A stretch of DNA of 55,817 bases from IMG/VR virus record IMGVR_UViG_3300025732_000050, positions 1 to 55,817 of that record; one strand, given 5' to 3'. The stretch is from a virus. Positions within the stretch are counted from its first letter, which is position 1. Each line of letters opens with the position of its first letter. Positions 28,001 through 36,738 of this stretch are shown here, in pieces. The notes beneath the pieces were generated by a model. The model saw only the letters and a program-made list of their open reading frames with translations. It did no database searches and had not been told where the DNA came from. The translations under genes and the position numbers were made by a program.

Positions 28001-31000
28001 TTTCCAGCACCTAAAACTTCACTCCAGAAACCACCAGAATATGACTTATTAATAGATTCTTGTGCACCAGCAGCGTTTTTTAATTGTTGATAATTAACAT
28101 CAATGCCAGAAGACTTAGGAATTTTAATCTTTGATACATCTTGAATTGCAGTTCCGACTCTCTTAATACTTTGCATACTTGCTGCATTAAGGAAGTCAAT
28201 TCTTGCTTGAATTGTTAATGGTTCCTTTAGAATATCCTTGCCATTTGGAGCAAGAAGTTGTTGTACAGCAGCCTTAACTTTAATTTCATCTGCACCAATA
28301 AGGTCTGCTGCTGCCTTAATGTTTGCTGCAATATCTTTAGGTCCCAACCCAAATATGGCTGCTCTATTTGCAACGTCAAATGCAATAGCATTGATACCAC
28401 CCGTTTGTCCTTGTTCAGCACCAGCATTAATTGCAGCAGTTGCAGCAGAATTCTTTTGACTATAGAAGTCAGTAAATGTTCTTACCTTTGCTTCATCTGC
28501 TGTAATAAGTCTCTTATTATCTCTACTAAACTGTGCAGATGATGGAAGAGCCTTATCTCCAATAAATTTACCATACTCAAGAATTGCTCTAGCACTTCCA
28601 ACTCTTGCTTCTGCTTCTTTTTTAGCAGCATCTGCTAATTCTTTTGCTGCCTTTTGCGCTGATCTATTAAATGCCCAGAAACCCACACCTAATGCAACAA
28701 CTGCTGCACCAAGTGCAACAAATGGATTAGATAGCATAGGAAGAATCATGGATAGGGTTTGGAATCCAGCAACTACTGGAGCAACCTTTTGTGCCATATC
28801 ACCTATAGGTCCTGGAGCAAATGATGCTGCAAATGTTGCTGCAGAAAGACCCATTGCAACACCAGATGTTCTTTGTGAGAATGCTCTAAATCTTTCTTGT
28901 CTTGCTGCATTACGTTCTTGGAAAGCAGCATATCGTGCTGAAACATTATCACGGAAAGCACCAAATCTTGATTGTCTTGCAACCATTCCTGGCATGCCTA
29001 AAAATACTGGTTCTGGTTTTGTTGTTCCACCAAGTGATGCACCCTTTGGAACAAGCAATCCAGATGGTGTTTGAACCATATCGCCCATTGCTGTAGCAGT
29101 TACTCTTTGTGCTGCTGCTTTCACTGCTGGAAGTCTTTCTTCCATTCCAATAATCAAACCTTCAGAAATATCTCTACCAATTTGCTTTGATTTTTCAGAT
29201 GGTGAGTTTGTAGCAGCACCTACTGCTGTACCGTGAATTGCAGCCTCGCCAAGTGCTTGACCATTTCTATCAAGAATAACTTGGCCTTCTTTAAATGTTT
29301 GTCCCTCATTCATCATCTGCATTACACGTTGTTCTGCAGCAGATCCTGCACCTGCTTTCTTACGTAAGAATGGTGGAACAAAACGACTTACAGCCCTTGA
29401 AAAAGGAATGTGTGCAAATTGATAATCTTGTGGATATCCAGTTGGGGCATCCATTCCACGAGATGCTAGTTCTCTTAAGAAGTTGGCACGTACTCTTGGC
29501 TTAAGTGTTTGGCCAGATCTTTCTGTACTTGCTCTCTTAACAACTGTTTGTCCTGCCTCATTTATAGCAAGTTCAACTCTCTGAATATTTTGTTGTGTTA
29601 AATCACTTTCCAATGGTGCAACTAACTTACGTAATGCATTGGTAAGTCTTTCTGCTTCTTGTGCAGAAAGTTTTCCTTGTTGTGCCATAGAAGTAATGTG
29701 GTCTGCCATTATTGGGAATTGACGCTCTCCAACTTGAGAGATGTTCGTAATATCGTCTGTTATGCCACCCTTGAATAAATCAAATAGTTGATCATTAATT
29801 CCTCTAAATTGTGTTGAGAACTTATGATAGTTAGATTGTGTTGCTTTTACATCGCTTTCAAACATCATCATTGTATTTAGTGAGGCAGCAAAAGAAGCCT
29901 TGGCTTGCTCTGATGTTTGTAACCATTCTCTATCCATACCAAAGCCACCAGGAGTATTACCTGGTGCCATCATTGCTACTGGTGAATATCTACGTGATGC
30001 AAATGTTCCACCAAGAACTGTACCGATTGTTTGTAATGATGTTCCAAGTCCTGTGGCAAATCCTGGAATACTATTTGAAACCAGAGCATTTACAAGATCT
30101 GGATTTCTTGCAACAGATGCAGCAGGAATGATTGCTTCTCCATTTGAAACCCTTGCAATAATTGAATCTGATGTTCCAGTACCAGGACCAGAAATAACAC
30201 CACCACTAGCATATCCCTTTGGTCCACGTCTTGATTGAGGAAGCATCATACCTGGATTGTTTATAGCAAATCGCTCTGATGCTGCTATCGCTTGCAAATA
30301 TGCATTCTTTAAATTAAGTACGGCATCTGCTTCTACAACAAATCTTTGTGTTAATTTGGCATGTACTTGATCCAACGAGTGGGCTACGGCTTCTGCCTGT
30401 AATTGTTCATCCGTTAAATATTGAGTTTGCTCACCTAATATCTTTGATCCACCAGTAAGTCTAAGATATCCGTTACGAATCATTCCTAACATCTTCATAA
30501 ACTGACCAGCAAAGTTGGCAAACAAACCTATAAGCATCAAAACGACAGGTCCGATTCCTGCAAAGATTGTAACAATTACAGCAATAACCTTCTTAGTATG
30601 ATCAGATAGTCCATTAAACTTATCTGCTAAATTTGTAATGAAAGTAAGAATAGGAGTAACAACTTTAACAAATATTTCACCAACAGGCGCAATAGAATTT
30701 TTCATGGCTTCTGCTGCAGCCTTAAATTTGGTCATGCTATTTTCTTCAATTGACGCTAATTCTTGTTGTGAAATACGTGAAAGGTCTTGTGCAGACATAC
30801 CAACAAGTTCCATTACTCTTTGTGCCTGAGATCCAGACTTGGCGATATTATCAAACAAAGCACCAACACGTGCATACTGGAATTTACCAAATAATTGTTC
30901 TAAAACTCTTTGACGTGCTAGTGGAGTTAATTCCTTTAATGCATTACCAAGTTCAAGAACTGTACGCATTATATTGCCTTGATTTCTTTCAGTCATTTCT

Positions 31001-32214
31001 TTAAGATTTATTCCAACACCAGCAAGCATTTCTTTTGCTGCTTTTGTTGGGTTAATTAAAGAACCAAGTGCTGACTTTAAACCGTTTGCTGCTGAAGCAG
31101 CGTCAACGCCACCCTCTTGCATTGCAGCCATAAATACTGAAAGGTCCTTTATGTCTCCACCAAGACCACGAATAATAGGTGCGGTACGTGGAATTGCCTG
31201 TGTAATATCATCTAGCGAAACAACTGTTTGGTTTTCTACTGCGTTAAGAAAGTCAACAGACTCAGCAAGTTGATTATTGCTCATCTTAAATGCATTTTGA
31301 AGTGTGATGGTTGCTTGAAATGCTTGTTGTTTATCTATTTCACCAAGAACACTAAGTTTAGTGGCTTGTCGAACTGTTTCTTGTAATTTTTCACCTTGAA
31401 AACCTGCTGCTGCTGCATCCGCAGCAATTGCCATTGTGTCTTGAATAGCAACCCCATACTTAGTAAATTCAGAAGCAAGATCTCTAATCATTTGAAGATT
31501 TGTATCTGTTTCTGTTTTACTTGTCATTAAGTCACCATACACACGCTTAAATCTTAATGCCTGTTGTTCAATATCCATAAATACCTTAGATGCCGTTGAT
31601 CCAAAAATAGATAGTGGTACTGTAAAACCAACCATCAACTGACGACCAGCCCACTGAGTGTTCTTACCAAAGTTAATTAGATTGGTTGTACCCTGAGCAA
31701 GCAACTGATTGAAGAGTTGCTGTCTTTGCGCTGCCATCATTGTCTTTACTGAATAATCGTTCATATTCATAGACAAAGGCGTAATAGAAATTGCCTTCAT
31801 TGCGCCAGAGGCATCTCGGCCAAGTTTTATATATTGTGTTTGTAATTTGCGAACACGCTCTTCTGCGACTCTATTGATGGTATCAAATTCAGTTCTAAAA
31901 AGTTTACCGAATGACTTAGATGATGCTATACCATATCTAAAATATTCTCGCATTGAGAATTTGTTTTTTTCAAGGGAGGTGCTAAAAGATTCTGCAGCAG
32001 TTTTGATTGTTCTTATTTGTGCAGCAAATTGCCCAGTCGCATTTACAGAATTAAGAAAATCTTGTTGTAATTGACGCTGGGCAATAGAAGCAGAAGCACT
32101 AGACTTTGCAATTGAAGAGTGGAAAAGAGATATCTGACGCTGTAAACTCTTTAGTTCAGCAAGAGCAGCAGACGTGTCGATATTAACGCTAATATTAGCA
32201 TTAACATCACTCAT
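25039..32214 (-). CDS. Tape measure protein
   Basis: The protein has 2391 residues, among the largest of its kind. Residues about 205-520 form the phage minor-tail core (DIEQQALRFKRVYGDL, then MAAMQEGGVDAASAANGL). A hydrophobic stretch at 543-569 and another at about 1140-1200 could cross membranes during DNA injection. Glycine-rich segments with the pattern AGGxIxGPGTxTSD and TPGEFVMSRYAV occur near 675-730 and near the C-terminus. Much of the middle is coiled coil. A run of about ten glycines (2168-2177) links two domains. At the usual 1.5 angstroms per residue it would set a tail near 360 nm, which is inference. No lytic domain was recognised. Confidence 0.95.
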   Translation of the reverse strand: MSDVNANISVNIDTSAALAELKSLQRQISLFHSSIAKSSASASIAQRQLQQDFLNSVNATGQFAAQIRTIKTAAESFSTSLEKNKFSMREYFRYGIASSKSFGKLFRTEFDTINRVAEERVRKLQTQYIKLGRDASGAMKAISITPLSMNMNDYSVKTMMAAQRQQLFNQLLAQGTTNLINFGKNTQWAGRQLMVGFTVPLSIFGSTASKVFMDIEQQALRFKRVYGDLMTSKTETDTNLQMIRDLASEFTKYGVAIQDTMAIAADAAAAGFQGEKLQETVRQATKLSVLGEIDKQQAFQATITLQNAFKMSNNQLAESVDFLNAVENQTVVSLDDITQAIPRTAPIIRGLGGDIKDLSVFMAAMQEGGVDAASAANGLKSALGSLINPTKAAKEMLAGVGINLKEMTERNQGNIMRTVLELGNALKELTPLARQRVLEQLFGKFQYARVGALFDNIAKSGSQAQRVMELVGMSAQDLSRISQQELASIEENSMTKFKAAAEAMKNSIAPVGEIFVKVVTPILTFITNLADKFNGLSDHTKKVIAVIVTIFAGIGPVVLMLIGLFANFAGQFMKMLGMIRNGYLRLTGGSKILGEQTQYLTDEQLQAEAVAHSLDQVHAKLTQRFVVEADAVLNLKNAYLQAIAASERFAINNPGMMLPQSRRGPKGYASGGVISGPGTGTSDSIIARVSNGEAIIPAASVARNPDLVNALVSNSIPGFATGLGTSLQTIGTVLGGTFASRRYSPVAMMAPGNTPGGFGMDREWLQTSEQAKASFAASLNTMMMFESDVKATQSNYHKFSTQFRGINDQLFDLFKGGITDDITNISQVGERQFPIMADHITSMAQQGKLSAQEAERLTNALRKLVAPLESDLTQQNIQRVELAINEAGQTVVKRASTERSGQTLKPRVRANFLRELASRGMDAPTGYPQDYQFAHIPFSRAVSRFVPPFLRKKAGAGSAAEQRVMQMMNEGQTFKEGQVILDRNGQALGEAAIHGTAVGAATNSPSEKSKQIGRDISEGLIIGMEERLPAVKAAAQRVTATAMGDMVQTPSGLLVPKGASLGGTTKPEPVFLGMPGMVARQSRFGAFRDNVSARYAAFQERNAARQERFRAFSQRTSGVAMGLSAATFAASFAPGPIGDMAQKVAPVVAGFQTLSMILPMLSNPFVALGAAVVALGVGFWAFNRSAQKAAKELADAAKKEAEARVGSARAILEYGKFIGDKALPSSAQFSRDNKRLITADEAKVRTFTDFYSQKNSAATAAINAGAEQGQTGGINAIAFDVANRAAIFGLGPKDIAANIKAAADLIGADEIKVKAAVQQLLAPNGKDILKEPLTIQARIDFLNAASMQSIKRVGTAIQDVSKIKIPKSSGIDVNYQQLKNAAGAQESINKSYSGGFWSEVLGAGKQLMRGLNFNIPLEIDSLKIYKDLQSKVQLASMQLDLAFQQQTQSLAVLNQQYADGAIKQEDYNKQFDAIWNNFAGIGSSTVELVKALDKIDSSGELAKDSLADLATQVFSTLEKSNPKFAKRIKDDLAKLPKNTQISLMMGFANGSLTMMDLVLIPKILEQISGKEYSVAIKIIQTSDLSKGAIAQMTIQEAQKALDKVQKALAGDRANSALILEEARLKKTIADAKKAQEEAAKVLQNPKETPGTKTITDTTGNTRKTLFTDELMKKLKMFKLESINALGSYNDFVKALSKDMSGFKGMDNLMRSAGATQEAIDIINNIDSETLKKLGDRIYRLKDGKVIFGDLGKAILQFTKENSLMTFVDQQQQIVINTQEQVTAFGKLQKAGLSASQILAVLENAALTANIAAEDINSNDFKNFIAGAKAGAEATKQLAKELKAAKFAAQQEQETEADKVDQYFKYQEVVIKQQQRKNFIEQQGMSPEKYQQAISAQEEVVKAKQKEVDAINEAIDKKQEEIALWNRGLDLIGREEDKINDAYKKRTDAIDSQIEALNKVKDINSKLAEQEKQKTSLADALSQGDISAAAQIAQDMQAKAAENSTQASIDALQERKKQLEIQQQKEIEKIQVDINGVLYTRTQLQEMVRTKEDEIYTIQQTTLKKAQDLVKAEQDKLDKMNEVINKYNTDMQKAIDAIIDKQGRSKAEWELIKEAVNATNDYLDTMAIDLDAVASGVISVEQAWNAVIAAINGAIAAQAAFKAGTGATGGGGGGGGGGNGTTTNPGNIDKTNATVKTETDKLLTSIKNGTTTDTSASKIANDMAASLLSDKAATAALGGVSGVMSSARYTGQAIAYAAQQAAAEKQAAALQKLKEAEAATKATKIMMYEDSYYRSAGGIIPKYFVAGGYAKGTDTVPAMLTPGEFVMSRYAVSNFGLDRMKAINSGKSIGDSMYNYNLTVNAQSDASPEEIAQTVMAQLRRIDSQKLRGQRV
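25684..25713 (-). repeat. Polyglycine-coding triplet run in the tape measure gene
   Basis: About ten consecutive Gly codons, written with mixed third bases, encode a flexible linker in the tape measure protein near residue 2170. The mixed codons suggest selection for glycine rather than simple slippage. The tract would still be prone to length change. Confidence 0.8.
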
Positions 32215-32240
32215 TCATTTCCACCTCTTTATTTTATAAA

Positions 32241-32570
32241 TTAGACATCTGCATTAATTGAAATACCCAATGGGCTTTCATTTAACTTGATACCTGAAGC
32301 AACATCTACAATCTTATAGACCGTTGGAAGGTCGATGTTAGATTCTAGTTTTGCCAGATCTTCCGCCAATTCTGGCTTGTATTGCTGAAGTGCAATTTGT
32401 ACACATTCCATTAAAACGCTCATTGACTTATCATTATCATCCGCAACCTTGGCGATTTTATCAAATGTTTTCATAAATTTACGAAGTAGTGCGATGCTTA
32501 ATGGACGCAATTCAATTTCTGTCCCATCAACTAATGTCACTATTTCTTTTTCATGTACTGTAGTTGTCAT
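32241..32570 (-). CDS. Tail assembly chaperone, short paralogue
   Basis: The protein has 109 residues and lies directly upstream of the tape measure gene. It is clearly related to the first 110 residues of the gene before it: both share the run (L/I)-(R/T)PL-I then FM-(K/E)-F, LLEC-like motifs and YKI(V/I)-(D/E)-A..IK. Tail assembly chaperones bind the tape measure protein before tube polymerisation. In most siphoviruses short and long forms come from one gene by ribosomal frameshift; here two separate genes serve. It has a CGGAGG ribosome site and its own -10-like element at 32597. Confidence 0.8.
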   Translation of the reverse strand: MTTTVHEKEIVTLVDGTEIELRPLSIALLRKFMKTFDKIAKVADDNDKSMSVLMECVQIALQQYKPELAEDLAKLESNIDLPTVYKIVDVASGIKLNESPLGISINADV

Positions 32571-32596
32571 TTATTCCTCCGTTATTGACTTAACTA

Positions 32597-32605
32597 ATTA
32601 TATCA
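32597..32605 (-). promoter_or_regulatory. Extended -10 promoter element before the short tail chaperone
   Basis: The minus strand reads TGATATAAT in the 47-base gap between the two chaperone genes. There is no good -35 box. Extra expression of the short chaperone from here would give the excess of short form that frameshifting normally ensures. Confidence 0.45.
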
Positions 32606-32617
32606 CAAAGAGCCAAA

Positions 32618-33301
32618 TTACGAATCTATCTTTTCGTAATCTAAGCCCAACCCTATTCCAAATCCTGCTGTTTGTGCATTTTGACCTTGCAAAGATAAAA
32701 TATCATTAGAATCCTTAGTTTGTCCTTTACTAAATACTCTGGCCTTAAGATCTTCCCAAGCATTACTCTTGCCAGTCTGCTCATCTAAATCTACACCCTG
32801 TAGGGCTGCATTAAACTTCTTTGCTTCATAGTCCAATTCCCTTTTTGTAGAAAGGATTGCTAAAAGTTCTGGCATAGATATAGAGTTTTCTAGTTCCTCA
32901 AAGTTTTTCCATATACCCGTCAAAAATACCTCTGATTCTAGTCTAGCAATATCCATGGTTGCCCAAGTACTACCTTCAGCACTTTTTATGGAACTCTGTT
33001 TTTCATCATTTTTGGCAACTTTAATGTCTGCCGAATATTCAATTATTTTATAAAGTGTTTTAATGTCAAATGCCAAAGATAATTCTTCTATATCATTGAA
33101 TACCCCTGGTGCAAACTGTGACATAGAAATAAGTGCACATTCTAATAGGATATCTATTGATGCCTCATTATTTTTTGCTGTATGCACCGTTTCAAACTTT
33201 TCCATGAAATCATGCATGTATCGTATTTTTAATGGGGTAATTAAATATTCATTACCCTGAATATCATGTACACTATTAATGTCATAGATTTTGATTGCCA
33301 T
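32618..33301 (-). CDS. Tail assembly chaperone, long paralogue
   Basis: The protein has 227 residues. The N-terminal 110 match the short chaperone downstream. The C-terminal part (IWKNFEELENSISMPELLAIL, then REL-DYEAKKFNAALQGVDLD) has the look of the T extension of long-form chaperones, which contacts the tube protein. It therefore appears to be a permanent G-T fusion. The ATG at 33301 has no ribosome site, but TACAAT ends 6 bases upstream, so it is probably leaderless. The gene follows the terminator of the tail tube gene. Confidence 0.8.
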   Translation of the reverse strand: MAIKIYDINSVHDIQGNEYLITPLKIRYMHDFMEKFETVHTAKNNEASIDILLECALISMSQFAPGVFNDIEELSLAFDIKTLYKIIEYSADIKVAKNDEKQSSIKSAEGSTWATMDIARLESEVFLTGIWKNFEELENSISMPELLAILSTKRELDYEAKKFNAALQGVDLDEQTGKSNAWEDLKARVFSKGQTKDSNDILSLQGQNAQTAGFGIGLGLDYEKIDS

Positions 33302-33307
33302 CTATAT

Positions 33308-33316
33308 ATTGTACCA
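33308..33316 (-). promoter_or_regulatory. Putative leaderless promoter of the long tail chaperone
   Basis: The minus strand reads TGGTACAAT (extended -10), then 6 bases, then ATG 33301. It lies immediately after the terminator hairpin, so it would restart transcription for the tail chaperone and tape measure genes. Confidence 0.5.
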
Positions 33317-33325
33317 AATGACAAA

Positions 33326-33345
33326 ACCCACCATTGCTGGTGGGT
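33326..33345 (-). terminator. Rho-independent terminator after the tail tube gene
   Basis: On the minus strand ACCCACC, a 6-base loop and GGTGGGT form a perfect 7-bp stem followed by TTTGT. It begins 23 bases past the stop of the major tail protein gene and would lower transcription into the chaperones. Confidence 0.8.
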
Positions 33346-33368
33346 CTGTCTATTAAATTGTATTTCTG

Positions 33369-33998
33369 TTATGCGAAAGTACGATCCACAATCTTTCCAT
33401 AAGATCCTGATGTATCTTCTGGAAGTAGACGGAATGTAACTTCGAATTCAGTTGCTGTATCACGCTTTGCAGATACTGTAACATTTTCAATTGAAAGTGC
33501 ACGATATGCTGCATAAACACGTTCTACGCTAGTTGTGTCGCAATCTCCAGTTCCTGGACCCACTGCAACCAATCCACGCTCAACTGGGCATTCGCCTAGT
33601 CGACCTGCTGAAAGTGTCAAAGTTTGTCCTGCGCTTGTAGACTTGCCTGCTTCAGAACCGAGATCGGCTGAAGCACCTGCTGTTGCAAGAAGTAGGTTTT
33701 CAAGTGTTGCTTCTGCAAAAGATGTCTTTAGGGACACCTGCATTCCTTGCTTGTAAAGTTTAGCAACGTCAAGAACCTGATCTACTTTTACTTCACCGAA
33801 ATCTGGTTGGAACTGAAGTTCCAAACCATTGTTTGTATAACCAACATTTCTCCAGTCAGCATCTGCGGACAAGGTTTCCTTGTACGAAGTACCGCTTGCG
33901 AATGCTGGAAGATCGTCGCTAGTCAAAGTTGTATCTGCAACGAATAACGCAGCAGCACCAACGATGATTTGTTTCGAATCACCTGCTTGATAAGCCAT
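33369..33998 (-). CDS. Major tail (tube) protein
   Basis: The protein has 209 residues with the shape of siphovirus tube proteins: a start region (GDSKQIIVGAAALFVADT), a strand NVGYTNNGLELQFQPDFGEV with VDQVLDVAK, and VSLKTSFAEATLENLLLA, the pattern seen in long-tailed actinophage tube proteins. It has a strong ribosome site, its own putative extended -10 promoter and a terminator just after it, consistent with very high expression. It self-assembles into hexamer rings around the tape measure protein. Confidence 0.88.
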   Translation of the reverse strand: MAYQAGDSKQIIVGAAALFVADTTLTSDDLPAFASGTSYKETLSADADWRNVGYTNNGLELQFQPDFGEVKVDQVLDVAKLYKQGMQVSLKTSFAEATLENLLLATAGASADLGSEAGKSTSAGQTLTLSAGRLGECPVERGLVAVGPGTGDCDTTSVERVYAAYRALSIENVTVSAKRDTATEFEVTFRLLPEDTSGSYGKIVDRTFA

Positions 33999-34048
33999 AT
34001 TTTCACCTCTTCTGTTTTAATGAAAGTAGGCGTGTTTCCTCATTCATA

Positions 34049-34057
34049 AGTATAACA
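34049..34057 (-). promoter_or_regulatory. Extended -10 promoter element before the tail tube gene
   Basis: The minus strand reads TGTTATACT in the 65-base gap upstream of the tube gene, which also holds a GAAGAGG ribosome site. A convincing -35 box is missing. Confidence 0.5.
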
Positions 34058-34063
34058 GCCTTT

Positions 34064-34699
34064 TTAAGATTTATGCCAGTCATATTCTACTATCATTTTG
34101 TTACCAGCGTAAGTTCTGGCGGTTCCAAAGTCAATAATATCCCTGGTTTCCTGTAGTTGGTAGACCCTGAGCCTATGGAAAAATGGCACCAAAAAGTCTT
34201 GCCCTTTAAATTTTGCTGTTTTAAGCATTATAGGTTTGGTAAGATCATCCTTTAAAATACCACCATCATTATATTTTTCATACATCAATTGTCCATCATC
34301 AGTAGTTTTTTGAATCGGTGTTCCAGGATTATCCTCTACATACTGCGAGACCCACTTGTTAACTCTTTGTGCAGATTCATCTTCGCTATCTAGTAGGTCT
34401 TGCATATGTTGGGCAGTTTCAATAACACGATCTACAGCCTCTTCTCCAACTGCATAAAAATAATACATAAGTTGTTCTGATTTAATATGAGGAAATGGAC
34501 TTCTTCTCATTCTTAACATACGATCATATACTGCAAAAATTCCACTAGTTGAATTACCATTTTGTATAAATGTTTGTGTTAAATCATCAATAGTTGTAGG
34601 GCTTGTTGGAAAAAATGGAATTGTTTCATTTTCTGCATATGCAGGAGTATTATCTTTTAGGTATGCATTAATAAATGTTGGTGGATGATAAATAGCCAT
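34064..34699 (-). CDS. Probable tail terminator/head-tail joining protein
   Basis: The protein has 211 residues directly upstream of the tube gene, the standard place for the tail terminator protein that caps the tube. The middle is helical (QLMYYFYAVGEEAVDRVIETAQHMQDLL) and the end has strands (FLVPFFHRLRVYQLQETRDI). It shares a base with the gene before it. I recognise the general style of this gene from actinophage neck modules but not a named family; the role is positional. Confidence 0.55.
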   Translation of the reverse strand: MAIYHPPTFINAYLKDNTPAYAENETIPFFPTSPTTIDDLTQTFIQNGNSTSGIFAVYDRMLRMRRSPFPHIKSEQLMYYFYAVGEEAVDRVIETAQHMQDLLDSEDESAQRVNKWVSQYVEDNPGTPIQKTTDDGQLMYEKYNDGGILKDDLTKPIMLKTAKFKGQDFLVPFFHRLRVYQLQETRDIIDFGTARTYAGNKMIVEYDWHKS

Positions 34700-35373
34700 T
34701 ATGCACCAACCTTTATATTAGCAATCCAACGATATCCAGTTTCTAGTCCCTTGTTACGACCCATCTTAGAACCTGATCTAATGTTGTTCTTATATGCAGT
34801 TGGTGTACCTAGTTCTGACAAGATACCGCTTGATCTTAAAAATGCTTGTGTAAAATATCTAGAGAAAAAAGAGTCAAATGTTTTTTCAAATTGTCCTTCA
34901 GTATTTCCACCAGGATTATTTACAGTTACTGGACTTTTAGTAAATACTTCATCTTTGCCAACTTTAAACCTAAGTGCCTGTGCATTTTTAGGTGCAATAG
35001 TTACAGACATTCCAGTTTCCATAATATTTGCTTTATTATAAAATGGTTCTCTAGATCCATTTTGAATGCTTCGTGATTGACTAAATGTAGATTTAAAAGA
35101 CAGACCGAGATTACTTACAGTATATTGAATATCAAATAGTCTAGCCTGTGGACTTCCAGTTTCATACCACTCATATACGTGGTGCAAAGATGCTGGGTTA
35201 ACTCTTGCGCTAGAGTCAACATACTCTTTTAATAGTGAAACTACTTCATTACCTAGTTTATTTAAAAATATATTTTTGCCCTTTTTTACGCCATCCAGAA
35301 ATCCAATAGAGTACTCAACTATATTTTTCATTTCAGACATAAATAACTTATCATCAAGTTTTACATTTATCAT
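34699..35373 (-). CDS. Neck/tail-completion protein (HK97 gp10-like position)
   Basis: The protein has 224 residues. Helical N-terminus (SEMKNIVEYSIGFLDGVKKG), then a beta domain with HHVYEWYETGSPQARLFDI, consistent with tail-completion proteins of the gp10 kind that sit between head and tail. It overlaps the next neck gene by 4 bases. The call is based on order in the head-tail module and general shape. Confidence 0.6.
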   Translation of the reverse strand: MINVKLDDKLFMSEMKNIVEYSIGFLDGVKKGKNIFLNKLGNEVVSLLKEYVDSSARVNPASLHHVYEWYETGSPQARLFDIQYTVSNLGLSFKSTFSQSRSIQNGSREPFYNKANIMETGMSVTIAPKNAQALRFKVGKDEVFTKSPVTVNNPGGNTEGQFEKTFDSFFSRYFTQAFLRSSGILSELGTPTAYKNNIRSGSKMGRNKGLETGYRWIANIKVGA

Positions 35374-35816
35374 AAATCTACTCCTTGATTTTCTGACCTA
35401 CGTAATACAACCTTATAATACTCTACGCCACCAAAAGGACCTACGATTGGTTCTTGTGATGCTATTTCAAAAATTGTAGATTTGCCTGCTCTCACACCTG
35501 CTGTTTCTAAATAGATGTTTTCACAATTTCTATCACGAATATTACTAATTACAATATTTGTCAGCGATGTCTTAGCATCTCTGGTTGATATTCTGATATC
35601 ACTTTTAACTCGTCCAGACAAAATAAGTGTCTGTGTGATATTTACATTTGGCTTAATATCTTCTTGTGCTGCACCACCTGGTGAAGCAAAACTACAAGCA
35701 ATTGTCTTATCGTGCATCCATTGTTTCTTTACGTTTCCATATGCACCTTGCTCTACTGTTGGATAGAACACATCTGCTTGTAATGGAAATACAAAATCTG
35801 GCTCTTCGCAGATCAT
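35370..35816 (-). CDS. Head closure (stopper)-like protein
   Basis: The protein has 148 residues and is beta-rich. The phrase KTIACSFASPGGAAQED and a long strand set suit the small barrel of head-closure proteins that follow the adaptor. It lies between the putative adaptor and tail-completion genes, in the usual neck order. No catalytic motif is present. Confidence 0.55.
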   Translation of the reverse strand: MICEEPDFVFPLQADVFYPTVEQGAYGNVKKQWMHDKTIACSFASPGGAAQEDIKPNVNITQTLILSGRVKSDIRISTRDAKTSLTNIVISNIRDRNCENIYLETAGVRAGKSTIFEIASQEPIVGPFGGVEYYKVVLRRSENQGVDL

Positions 35817-36736
35817 TACAATACCCCAATTTTTTGAATAGACTTATCATACTTTTCAAGTATCTTGTCTACAACAGTATTTCCCGTTCCCTCGAACATT
35901 TTTTTATCAAACTGTATTCTATATTGATCAGTTATATAAGACTGAACATATCTCTTATAGTAATCTAGTTTACCGCACTTGATATCTTCAATTAACATTT
36001 TGGTTGCTGCAACAACATCTGGTGGAACAACCTTATATCCAACATCCATAACAACAGTATAATCAAATCCTTTAGGAAAATCGCCTATTCTATATCCAAC
36101 AAATCCCAAATCTCCAGATGATCCAATAATCTTAGTTGGATTATATTCCATTCTATTTCTTTCATCTGTTGAAGTTGCGTTTTCTGTTCTATAAATTCCA
36201 GAATTATCTAATAAGATATCATAGGAGTAAGCATAATTGCTTGCATCTTCTACATCATAAACTAAAATATTATTTTCATAAACTTTCAATACACGATTAC
36301 TATCGTGCCATAGTGGTAGGTAGTCTGTACCCTGACCAACAACATTTAAAACTAATTTATGGTTATAAAAACCATCTCCGACACATGTATCAATAATAGA
36401 TCTTGCTACTAATTCCAAATTCTTGTATTCTTGAATATCTGAAGCGGTATCTCCAAATTCACTTGGATTTACATATGGCCTAATAATAGATAAATTATCT
36501 TCATGCAAAACATGTTCATGCTCTGTATCATAAAATCTAATTAAAAAGTTTCTATCGAACTGCACCTTTGTAAGTGGTAATTCATATACCAACTTGCCAT
36601 TTTCATCTGACATAATGTTGGTTTCTTCAATTGAGTGATCCACCAAATCCTCAACATACACAATGTACTCATAGTTTGCTATGGGTAGTATCCATGTGGT
36701 TGTTAAAGGATAAGGCGGAACTCTCAATACTTCCAT
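35816..36736 (-). CDS. Head-tail adaptor-like protein with N-terminal beta domain
   Basis: The protein has 306 residues. The first 110 look like an Ig-like beta domain (TTTWILPIANYEYIVYVED), and the C-terminal 200 contain a helical segment (PPDVVAATKMLIEDIKCGKL, then YVQSYITDQYRI) like the adaptor or gp6-type connectors that dock under the portal. It starts 3 bases after the stop of the gene before it. Its size exceeds usual adaptors (100-150 residues), so it is likely a fusion. Role by position. Confidence 0.55.
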   Translation of the reverse strand: MEVLRVPPYPLTTTWILPIANYEYIVYVEDLVDHSIEETNIMSDENGKLVYELPLTKVQFDRNFLIRFYDTEHEHVLHEDNLSIIRPYVNPSEFGDTASDIQEYKNLELVARSIIDTCVGDGFYNHKLVLNVVGQGTDYLPLWHDSNRVLKVYENNILVYDVEDASNYAYSYDILLDNSGIYRTENATSTDERNRMEYNPTKIIGSSGDLGFVGYRIGDFPKGFDYTVVMDVGYKVVPPDVVAATKMLIEDIKCGKLDYYKRYVQSYITDQYRIQFDKKMFEGTGNTVVDKILEKYDKSIQKIGVL

Positions 36737-36738
36737 CT

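Noticed and set aside
32570-32640. A programmed ribosomal frameshift in the tail chaperone region
   Set aside because: The two genes are separated by a 47-base gap with its own ribosome site, and they are paralogues rather than overlapping halves.
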